7,273 nucleotides of DNA from Pseudooctadecabacter sp. (GTDB taxonomy: Bacteria > Pseudomonadota > Alphaproteobacteria > Rhodobacterales > Rhodobacteraceae): positions 1 through 7,273 of the forward strand of contig JAHDFG010000109.1 in NCBI GenBank assembly GCA_020628265.1, in the 5' to 3' direction. The notes under the pieces were generated by a model, which saw only the letters and a program-made list of their open reading frames with translations, searched no databases and was not told the DNA's origin. Positions 1-5,900 of this stretch are shown here, in pieces; positions within the stretch are counted from its first letter, which is position 1, and the number at the start of each line of letters is the position of its first letter. The position numbers and the translations under genes are program-made.

Positions 1-88
1 CAATCGCGCGGGCAGCGGCCTTGGTGTAATCCATACCGTATTGGTCGTTGCCCATGCCCATTTCGATGATGAACCGTTGATCGCTCAT
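1..88 (-). CDS. Lin0512 family protein, second copy (partial, N-terminus only)
   Basis: This is the 5' end of a gene that runs off the left edge; 29 codons are visible. The start ATG (88-86) overlaps the TGA of the preceding gene as ATGA. It is preceded by GGAGGTG at 100-94 with 5 bases of spacing, which fixes the start. The visible residues include IIEMGMGNDQYGMDYTKAA, which match the N-terminal signature of the gene upstream (E-x-GMG, then DYT-x-AA-x-RA), so I call it a second member of the Lin0512 family. Lin0512 proteins are small conserved proteins of about 110 residues with no function known to me. Two divergent copies in a row suggest a heteromeric pair, which is inference. Identity cannot be fully checked because most of the protein is outside the window. 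Confidence 0.82.
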   Translation of the reverse strand, partial: MSDQRFIIEMGMGNDQYGMDYTKAAARAI

Positions 89-420
89 GCGCCCACCTCC
101 AGCGAGACCGAGATCGCGACGTTCGCAATCACCGTCGGATTTCCGTCAGGCCTTGGCACATCCAGTCCGCCTTTTTTGACGTCAAAGCTGATCTGCCCAT
201 AAGGAAAGATATCCGCCAAAGCGTCCGTATCTACGCGGTCAGGTTCTTGCACACCGACCTCAACCAAGATTTGCATGGCTTCCTTGGGCTGGCCAAACAA
301 TTCCGCCAGATTGATCGAATTGTGCCACAGCGCATCCTGCAGCGCCCGCTTTGCAGCTTGCGTGTAATCCTGCCGGCGCAGGGACGATCCCATGCCGAAT
401 TCCGTAAGCAGTCGGGGCAT
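85..420 (-). CDS. Lin0512 family protein, first copy (111 aa)
   Basis: Small conserved protein of 111 residues. The N-terminus reads MPRLLTEFGMG, followed by DYTQAAKRALQDALWHNSI, the signature I associate with the Lin0512 family (PF09585/TIGR02058, from memory). No signal peptide, membrane segment or cysteine is visible, so it is probably cytoplasmic. I chose the ATG at 420-418 over one 15 bases upstream because GGAGGTG at 432-426 sits 5 bases before it and because this ATG overlaps the bluB stop as TGATG. The conserved residues also begin just after this Met. It is coupled to bluB upstream and to a second Lin0512 gene downstream (ATGA overlap). The operon suggests a role near cobalamin or dimethylbenzimidazole metabolism, but the biochemical function is unknown. 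Confidence 0.87.
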   Translation of the reverse strand: MPRLLTEFGMGSSLRRQDYTQAAKRALQDALWHNSINLAELFGQPKEAMQILVEVGVQEPDRVDTDALADIFPYGQISFDVKKGGLDVPRPDGNPTVIANVAISVSLEVGA

Positions 421-1043
421 CACACCACCTCCCAATATGTTGGTTTCGTCTCTTGCCAGCCTGCGCGGTGCAACAGCGGCGTGTCGTCATAGCGCTCGGG
501 GTGACCAAGACACAGATACCCCGTCAGCACCCAACTCTTGGGCGCATCGCAAATCGCGGCGATCCGATCAGGGTGCAGGATCGACACCCAGCCCACGCCG
601 ATGTTTTCCGCCCGTGCGGCCAGCCACAACGTATGGATCGCCGTCACCGTCGAATAGGCCAGCATTTCGGGCATGGTCTGACGCCCCAGTCCGGCGCCTT
701 CGTTCGGGTCTGTCTCGGTGAAGACCGCCAGATGCACCGGAGCCTCCCGCAAACCGGCCAGTTTCAACGCGCGATATTGCGCAGCCGTATCGTCGTCATA
801 CCCGCTGGCCGCGTCTTCGTTGGCAGCCTCAAAATCAGCAATAACAGCCGCGCGTTTTGCGGGGTCATCGACCTGCAGCACCCTCCACGGTCGGGCATTG
901 CCCACCGCAGGCGCACAGTCCATGGCGGCCCTCAGGCGCGACAACGTCTCAGGCGAGACGGGATCGGCGCGAAAGTGGCGCACATCACGGCGCCACTGCA
1001 ACAGATCCTCCAAGGCCGCCTGATGCTGGCGCCCCATCTCCAT
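420..1043 (-). CDS. bluB: 5,6-dimethylbenzimidazole synthase BluB
   Basis: BluB is an oxygen-dependent nitroreductase-fold enzyme that breaks down reduced FMN to make 5,6-dimethylbenzimidazole, the lower ligand of B12. The 207-residue length is normal. Visible motifs in order are RRDVRHF (18-24), APAVGNARPWR (44-54), GLGRQTMPEM (118-127), GVGWVSILHP (149-158), LTGYLCLGHP (173-182) and LLHRAGWQ (190-197). Asp20 and Ser154 have the spacing of the Asp32 and Ser167 reported as important in Sinorhizobium meliloti BluB (family knowledge). The ATG directly abuts the cobO TGA (TGAATG). I see no strong ribosome binding site, so translation probably depends on coupling to cobO. Another ATG two codons in is possible. 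The residue after AP in the APSVG-type motif is Ala here rather than the usual Ser. Confidence 0.97.
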   Translation of the reverse strand: MEMGRQHQAALEDLLQWRRDVRHFRADPVSPETLSRLRAAMDCAPAVGNARPWRVLQVDDPAKRAAVIADFEAANEDAASGYDDDTAAQYRALKLAGLREAPVHLAVFTETDPNEGAGLGRQTMPEMLAYSTVTAIHTLWLAARAENIGVGWVSILHPDRIAAICDAPKSWVLTGYLCLGHPERYDDTPLLHRAGWQETKPTYWEVV

Positions 1044-1652
1044 TCAGTATTCGACCCCGATCTGCGCCTTGATGCCGGACCGGAACGGATGCTTTACCAG
1101 CTCCATCTCGGTCACCAGATCGGCGATCTCTATCAGGTCGTCATGGGCGTTCCGGCCCGTCAGAACCACATGGGTCATCTCGGGCTTTTCCTCGACCAGA
1201 AATTTCACCACCTCGCCAATCGGCACGTAGTCGTAGCGGATGGCGATGTTGATCTCGTCCAGTAGCACCATGGAATTGCTCTCGTCGCGGATCAACTCCT
1301 TGGCCTTTTCCCACGCCGCCATCGCCATTTCCGTGTCGCGGGTCTTGTCCTGCGTCTCCCACGTGAACCCTTCGCCCATGGTGTGGAACGCGCATTCATC
1401 GCTGAACTTGGACAGGATCAGATCCCGCTCACCTGTGCTCATGCCGCCCTTGATGAACTGCACCACAGCGCATTTCATCCCATGGGCGATGTGGCGGAAG
1501 ATCATCCCGAACGCGGCCGAGGATTTACCCTTCCCCTTGCCAGTATGGACGATGATCAGCCCCTTCTTGTCGGTCTTGGTCGCCATGATCTTGTCGCGCG
1601 CGGCCTTCTTCTTGGCCATCTTCATTGCGTGGCGGTCGGCGTCGTCAGTCAT
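1044..1652 (-). CDS. cobO: Corrinoid adenosyltransferase CobO
   Basis: CobO transfers the adenosyl group of ATP to the Co(I) of cob(I)yrinic acid a,c-diamide and related corrinoids in the cytoplasm. The 202-residue protein has a basic N-terminal helix (KMAKKKAARDK, 11-21), a P-loop HTGKGKGKSS (36-45), a Walker B-like VLLDEIN (129-135), the LTGRNA motif (164-169) and the family-typical end AQIGVEY. The frame stays open 42 codons further upstream. I chose the ATG at 1652-1650 because GAAGGA (1664-1659) lies six bases before it and because homologues begin MTDDADRH. The upstream extension lacks any family similarity. It is the first gene of the left block and leads into bluB without a gap. I see no cobalamin riboswitch in its 158-base leader. 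Confidence 0.97.
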   Translation of the reverse strand: MTDDADRHAMKMAKKKAARDKIMATKTDKKGLIIVHTGKGKGKSSAAFGMIFRHIAHGMKCAVVQFIKGGMSTGERDLILSKFSDECAFHTMGEGFTWETQDKTRDTEMAMAAWEKAKELIRDESNSMVLLDEINIAIRYDYVPIGEVVKFLVEEKPEMTHVVLTGRNAHDDLIEIADLVTEMELVKHPFRSGIKAQIGVEY

Positions 1653-1810
1653 GGCGTGTCCTTCGCGGTCGAGGTGAAAACTGTCCAAGCATTGATCCTC
1701 AAAATCGAGGGCAATGGAAAGGGGCGTTAACGATTTCCTTACCAAGATGAACCACATCTTCGGATGGCACTGGCACAACAGCCGGTGTCAGAAGAAGAAA
1801 AGGGATTGTA
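1653..1810. promoter_or_regulatory. Divergent intergenic region between cobO and a lipoprotein gene
   Basis: These 158 bases separate the cobO start (minus) from a lipoprotein gene start (plus), so they must carry a promoter for each unless transcripts enter from outside. Visible elements: an inverted repeat AAGATG-5-CATCTT at 1744-1760, a tandem hexamer TGGCAC at 1765-1770 and 1771-1776, and a weak hairpin (ATTG and CCTC arms) at 1691-1715 in the cobO leader. I found no convincing -35/-10 pair and no B12-box-like sequence. The regulatory role is inferred from gene orientation. Confidence 0.5.
1744..1760. repeat. Inverted repeat, possible operator
   Basis: Perfect 6-bp arms AAGATG and CATCTT are separated by five bases (AACCA). 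The position, about 50 bases before the plus lipoprotein start and 92 before the cobO start, suits an operator or a small hairpin. Short repeats like this also occur by chance, and no regulator is identified. Confidence 0.3.
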
Positions 1811-2347
1811 ATGACGTTCAAGGGAAGTCTCGCCGCGGGGCTTGCGCTCGCGCTGCTGACCGCGTGCACGCAGGCTGAGATCACACAGCCGCCAATCAAC
1901 ATCACGCCATCAGGGCCAGGGGCCGTGGGGCTTGATGTCTATGCATCAGCCCGCAATCGCGGCAACCCCGTGCCTGCCTTCAGGGGGCAGAACACTGTGC
2001 AAGTGCGGACATGGGGGCCGTCCTCGGATGGTGGCCGGACCGAACTGACGGGGGTCGGCTGTTCACTGGATTCAGGCGTCTATACGGCACGCTTCAGCAC
2101 GCCTGCCAATATCATCGTACCGGATTACGGCCCCAATTCTCCGGCGCTTTTCATTCGGTGCACCACCGACAGCGCGTCAGGGTCTGTGACCGCGAATGTC
2201 GTGAACCTGACCGCCCAGCAGCGAAGCGCATCGGCTGTCGGCACGGGGCTTTTGGGCGCCATCGTGATCGGTGCGGTCAACGAGGCCAGCCGCGACAACC
2301 TGAACGACGACTTCGGCTACAACCCGATCATCGTGCAATTGCGATAA
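1811..2347 (+). CDS. Hypothetical lipoprotein (178 aa)
   Basis: Small exported protein of unknown function. The N-terminus MTFKG is followed by a hydrophobic stretch and the lipobox LTAC with the lipidated Cys at residue 19, so signal peptidase II processing and a membrane-anchored periplasmic location are predicted. The mature part is rich in Ser, Thr, Gly and Asn. It has two further cysteines (84 and 117) that could form a disulfide, and a Gly-rich hydrophobic stretch at 141-156 (SAVGTGLLGAIVIGAV) near the C-terminus. AGGGA at 1801-1805 supports the start. It is divergent from cobO and convergent with another lipoprotein gene 16 bases beyond its stop. I recognise no domain family and see no direct link to cobalamin. 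Confidence 0.88.
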   Translation: MTFKGSLAAGLALALLTACTQAEITQPPINITPSGPGAVGLDVYASARNRGNPVPAFRGQNTVQVRTWGPSSDGGRTELTGVGCSLDSGVYTARFSTPANIIVPDYGPNSPALFIRCTTDSASGSVTANVVNLTAQQRSASAVGTGLLGAIVIGAVNEASRDNLNDDFGYNPIIVQLR

Positions 2348-2352
2348 TCGGG

Positions 2353-2381
2353 CGGGTGGGCTGTCAGGGGCAGTCCACCCG
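2353..2381 (+). terminator. Strong hairpin between convergent lipoprotein genes
   Basis: The arms CGGGTGGGCTG (2353-2363) and CAGTCCACCCG (2371-2381) form an 11-bp stem, with one G-U pair in plus-strand RNA, around a 7-base loop. It starts 5 bases after the stop of the plus lipoprotein gene, the usual place for a terminator. No U-tract follows on either strand, so it may be a weak terminator or a 3'-end stabiliser. The TGA of the opposing gene lies in the loop. Confidence 0.5.
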
Positions 2382-2663
2382 AACACGCATCAACGTCTGC
2401 TCGCCGGACCACGTACCGGCGCGCGGGGTGCATCCTGTCACTTCGATGACAGCCTGGGCCGCTTGCGGCACGACGCTTTGGAGGGTCGGGGCAAACTCCC
2501 TTGAGGTTCGCAGCAGCTCGACCACATCATCCTTACGCCGCACGTCGAAAGTGCTGCCCTCAATAGTCACCGTCTCGGCCTCGATTCCCATGAAACCTGG
2601 CGACGCCGTATTGCAGGCGGTCAGCGACAAAACCATCAAAGCGGCCAAAGTCTTAAGGTGCAT
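2364..2663 (-). CDS. Hypothetical small lipoprotein (99 aa)
   Basis: Short exported protein of unknown function. MHLK is followed by a hydrophobic core and the lipobox LTAC with Cys17 as the lipidation site, leaving a mature part of about 83 residues. Two other cysteines (78 and 98, the second next to the C-terminus) could pair in the periplasm. GAGGAG at 2675-2670, six bases before the ATG, fixes the start. The upstream region carries a TTAA-N7-TTAA box at 2705-2719, which suggests CtrA control. The gene converges on the 178-aa lipoprotein gene. I recognise no domain; the sequence alone does not show whether the two lipoproteins work together. Confidence 0.85.
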   Translation of the reverse strand: MHLKTLAALMVLSLTACNTASPGFMGIEAETVTIEGSTFDVRRKDDVVELLRTSREFAPTLQSVVPQAAQAVIEVTGCTPRAGTWSGEQTLMRVRVDCP

Positions 2664-2704
2664 TCGGAACTCCTCTGTGTTGCCCCAATCGGACGCATTT
2701 TTGG

Positions 2705-2719
2705 TTAAAGACTGGTTAA
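2705..2719 (-). promoter_or_regulatory. Putative CtrA binding site
   Basis: The minus strand reads TTAACCAGTCTTTAACC, a perfect match to TTAA-N7-TTAAC, the consensus for the alphaproteobacterial cell-cycle regulator CtrA. The same bases make a 7-bp direct repeat (TGGTTAA on plus) with an 11-bp period, close to one helical turn. It lies about 42 bases upstream of the 99-aa lipoprotein ATG, which suits a promoter-proximal activator site. The match is seen directly; CtrA binding is inferred. Confidence 0.5.
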
Positions 2720-2815
2720 GGTCAGAACGCTCCGCCCTTTGTAATGAGCTCTTTTGACCCGCAAGGGTTGCATGTGGTGGGGCGTCATAATCGCCATGGG
2801 TGTGCGCTAAGGGTC

Positions 2816-2834
2816 GGAAAAATATGATTTTTCC
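2816..2834. repeat. Perfect 8-bp inverted repeat (dyad 1)
   Basis: The sequence GGAAAAAT-ATG-ATTTTTCC has perfect 8-bp arms with a 3-base centre. It could be an operator, since a -10-like TATGAT spans the centre, or an RNA hairpin. It is followed by a C-run on the plus strand rather than a separate U-tract, so it is not a typical terminator. Confidence 0.45.
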
Positions 2835-2844
2835 CCCTGCCGCG

Positions 2845-2863
2845 AAACCGGATCATCTGGTTT
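2845..2863. repeat. 19-bp imperfect dyad (dyad 2)
   Basis: AAACCGGATCATCTGGTTT is symmetric about 2854 with a single mismatched pair, which would be G-U in plus-strand RNA. It begins 11 bases after dyad 1 ends and lies 25 bases before the ATG of the micropeptide ORF. It could be an operator or a leader hairpin (AAACCG/TGGTTT arms, 7-base loop). Confidence 0.4.
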
Positions 2864-2888
2864 AAGAAGCCATGAGGGGGGTGAGCCG

Positions 2889-2957
2889 ATGCGTTTCGTA
2901 TCTTGTGTCTTGTTGGTTATGTATCTCGGTATTGCGGCCGCCGCTGCAGGGTTCTGA
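2889..2957 (+). CDS. Candidate membrane micropeptide (22 aa)
   Basis: A very short ORF beginning MRFVSCVLL, with a second hydrophobic half (YLGIAAAAAGF) ending at TGA. Apart from Arg2 it is almost wholly hydrophobic, long enough for one membrane-spanning helix, with one Cys at position 6. The main support is initiation: the sequence AGGGGGGTGA (2875-2884) matches 8 of 10 bases of the anti-16S partner AAGGAGGTGA, with about seven bases from the core to ATG. It converges on cobN, whose stop is 21 bases away. Many small inner-membrane peptides look like this, but I do not recognise a family. It could also be a chance ORF or the start of a leader. Confidence 0.4.
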   Translation: MRFVSCVLLVMYLGIAAAAAGF

Positions 2958-2977
2958 GACGGCTTACCACCCTCACT

Positions 2978-5900
2978 TTACCGACGGTCTAGCAAACTGC
3001 TGATCCGCGCGCGGGCTGAGTTGCTCCGCGGTGTCCACAGTCCGCGATCAATCGCTTCCTGCAAGCGTTCTGCGATCTCCAGCAGGGCGGGGGCATTGAC
3101 CTCATCAATAAAGTCACGTGTGGCATCATCGGCCAGATAGGCCTCTTCCACGAGGTCGAAATGATGGTTTCGCACAGCACCCGTGGTGGCCGCGAAGGCG
3201 AATAAGTAATCCACCGTCGCGGCGATTTCGAACGCGCCCTTGTACCCGTGCCGTTTGACGCCCTCGATCCACTTCGGGTTCACAACGCGGGATCGCACGA
3301 CCCGTCCGATCTCGTCATCCAAGGTGCGGATGACAGGCCGTTCGGGGCGCGAGTGATCGTTGTGATAGATGGGCCGGTCCTGCCCCTGCAGGCTCGCCAC
3401 AGCCGCCGCAGCGCCACCTTCGAACTGGTAGTAATCGTCGCTGTCCAGCAGATCGTGTTCGCGGTTGTCCTGATTCTGGACGATGGCCTCGACCTGACCC
3501 AATCGTGCCTCGAACCCTGCGCGGTCGCGCGTGCCCTCGGCCCCTGCTTCATAGGCATAACCGCCCCACTCAAGGTAGGCATCGGCCAGATCGGCGCGGT
3601 CATTCCAAAGCCGTTCGTCGATCATCGCCTGAAGGCCTGCACCGTAGGCACCGGGCTTTGACCCATAGACGCGCGCGGCGGTCTCGCCCGCCCGCGCCCG
3701 TGCTGCTGCGGGGTTCTGATCGGCACTTTCCCCCAGCGCCTGTACCGCCTTGGCCGCGCTGTCAAAGAGGGCAATCAGCTGTGGAAAGGCATCACGGAAG
3801 AACCCGCTGATCCGCAGCGTGACATCCACGCGGGGCCGCCCCAACGCGCCTTCGGGAATAATCTCAAACCCTGTGACGCGGCGGTTCGCAGCGTCCCACT
3901 TGGGCTTCACCCCCATCAGCGCCATCGCTTGCGCGATATCATCCCCACCCGTCCGCATGTTGGCAGTGCCCCATGCCGTGACAAGCATCGCACGCGGCCA
4001 ATCGCCATGGTCCTGCAGGTGCTTTTCGATCAGCAAATTGGCCGACTTCCATCCCAGCGTCCAAGCGGTGGGTGTCGGAACGGCACGTGCATCGACCGAA
4101 TAGAAATTTCCGCCCGTGGGCAAAACATCCAACCGCCCGCGCGTCGGCGCGCCGGACGGGGCAGGGGCCACGAACCGCCCTGCCAACCCCTGCAAAAGCC
4201 CGTCACCCTCGGCCGGACCACAGGCCGCGACCATCGGGGCAATCTTCGACGAGATTTCATCAAGGACCGCTGCGGTGGCAGGCCCAGTCGCCGCGACCTT
4301 GCCTGCGACCAAGGCCTGCGCCAACAGTTCCAGCCGTTCGATCGTGTCGCCTTGGGTGCGCCACGTGTCCGACGTCAAATCCGCCATAGCGTCGGGCCTG
4401 ACCGCAGCAGGGGCGGCCATATCGCAATCCAGCGGGTCAAACTCCAGGTCCATATCGTCAGCCATTGCCCGCAGCAGCGACGCGTCGCCGCCACCCCCGT
4501 CACCGCGCGGAATGCGGGCCAGCGCGATGACCAGATCACGCGCCAGATCGCCCTCTGGCGACTGCCCGAAGATATGCAACCCGTCGCGAATTTGCGCCTC
4601 TTTCAACTCGCACAGGTAGGCATCCAGCTTCGCCAGATCGCTCTCCTCGTCTCCGTCAAACCCCACATCCTGCGCAAGCCCCGTGACATCAGACAGTGAT
4701 AGGATTTCACGGCGCAAAAGTTCGATCCGGCGGGGATCCACGCCTGCCGCCTCGTAGTATTCATCCACCAGCGCCTCAAGGTCGCGCAGGGGCCCATAGC
4801 TTTCGGCGCGGGTCAGGGGCGGGGTCAGGTGGTCCACGATCACCGCCGACGCACGCCGTTTCGCCTGTGTCCCTTCGCCGGGATCGTTGACGATGAACGG
4901 ATAGACGTGGGGCATGGGGCCAAGGACAACCTCGGGCCAGCAGGTCTCGGACAAGGCGGTGGCCTTGCCCGGCAGCCATTCAAGGTTTCCGTGCTTGCCC
5001 ATATGGACAATGGCATCCGCAGCCCAATGGTGCCGCAGCCAGAAATAGAACGCCAGATAGTTGTGCGGCGGGACCAGATCGGGGCTGTGATAGGTGTCGG
5101 TCGGGTCCACGTTGTAACCTCGCGCAGGCTGCAGCCCGACAACGGCATTGCCAAAGCGGTGGATCGAAAGGGCAAAGCCCTCCGCCCCATGAAACGGGTC
5201 CTCTTCCGGCGCGCCCCAACGGTCGGTGATCTGCTGCTTCACAGCCCAAGGCAGCGCGTTGAAATGGGACAGATAGATGTCAAGCGGCAGCACTTCGCCC
5301 CCGTCGCGGTCCGCCCGATCCGTCAGCCAGTTCGTCGGCCCCGCCATCATCCGCTCCATCAGGGCAGCGGCATCCTTGGGCGGCGTGACGCCATAGCCCG
5401 CGTCCTGCAACAGGTGCAGCGCATGAACCGTAGCGGCAGGCGTGTCGAGGCCAACCCCGTTGGCCAGCCGCCCGTCCTTGTTAGGATAATTCGCCACGAC
5501 CAAAGCGACCTTGCGGTCTGCGGCCTCCGTCCGTCGCAATTGCGCCCAACGTGCGGCCAGTTGCACGACCCAATCCACACGGTCGCCCACCGCGCGGTAC
5601 GTTGCGATGGGGCATTCGGTCGCCTCGTCGAAATAGGCCTCACCCTTGAAGCTGACAGCACGGGTCAGCACGCGGCCGTCGACCTCGGGCAGGGCCACGT
5701 TCATCGCAATATCGCGGGCAGACAGCCCCGTCAGCCCTTCGGCCCATGCCTCCTCGGATGAGGCCGCCAGCACCACTTGAAACACAGGCGCTGCGTTGGC
5801 GTAGGGCGCTGCCAGCGGGTTCATCGCGCCGCCGTCCCCGTGGGGCGAACCCACCGCGAAGGACGTGCAGTTCAGGATCACATCAGGCGGAGCGTCTGTG

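Larger units (their letters stand above)
2664..2888. promoter_or_regulatory. Intergenic region with CtrA-type box and two dyads
   Basis: This stretch lies between the start of the minus lipoprotein gene and a candidate plus-strand micropeptide gene. It holds the CtrA-type box (2705-2719) and two dyads (2816-2834 and 2845-2863). A TTGACC at 2754-2759 and a CATAAT at 2786-2791 look like -35 and -10 elements but are 26 bases apart, too far to pair. A TATGAT at 2823-2828 in the first dyad could be a -10 element, without a good -35. Confidence 0.45.

Noticed and set aside
421..435. Five-residue longer start for the first Lin0512 protein
   Set aside because: The downstream ATG at 420 has GGAGGTG at five bases and the TGATG overlap; the longer start would place that ribosome binding site inside the gene.
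453..1265. 270-codon plus-strand open frame across bluB and cobO
   Set aside because: It is antisense to two certain genes, and the translation resembles no protein family.
1727..1742. Second CtrA site (TTAACGATTTCCTTACC) in the cobO/lipoprotein region
   Set aside because: The second half-site is CTTA at N7 or TTAC at N8, not TTAA, so it is only a weak partial match.
1653..1778. N-terminal extension of CobO by 42 residues
   Set aside because: The extension covers the promoter region, lacks a ribosome binding site and family similarity, while the internal ATG at 1652 has GAAGGA at proper spacing.
1765..1783. Sigma-54 promoter (TGGCAC as a -24 element)
   Set aside because: Neither TGGCAC copy is followed at the right distance by a TTGC-type -12 element.
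2754..2791. Promoter from TTGACC and CATAAT
   Set aside because: The spacer is 26 bases, far from the usual 16-18.
2950..2974. Terminator hairpin after cobN (AGGGT/ACCCT on the minus strand)
   Set aside because: There are only 5 bp of stem with a loop of about 15 bases and no U-tract, so it is not supportable.
2872..3003. Alternative 43-codon plus-strand ORF overlapping the micropeptide
   Set aside because: It has a poor ribosome binding site, runs into the end of cobN on the other strand, and its translation looks random.
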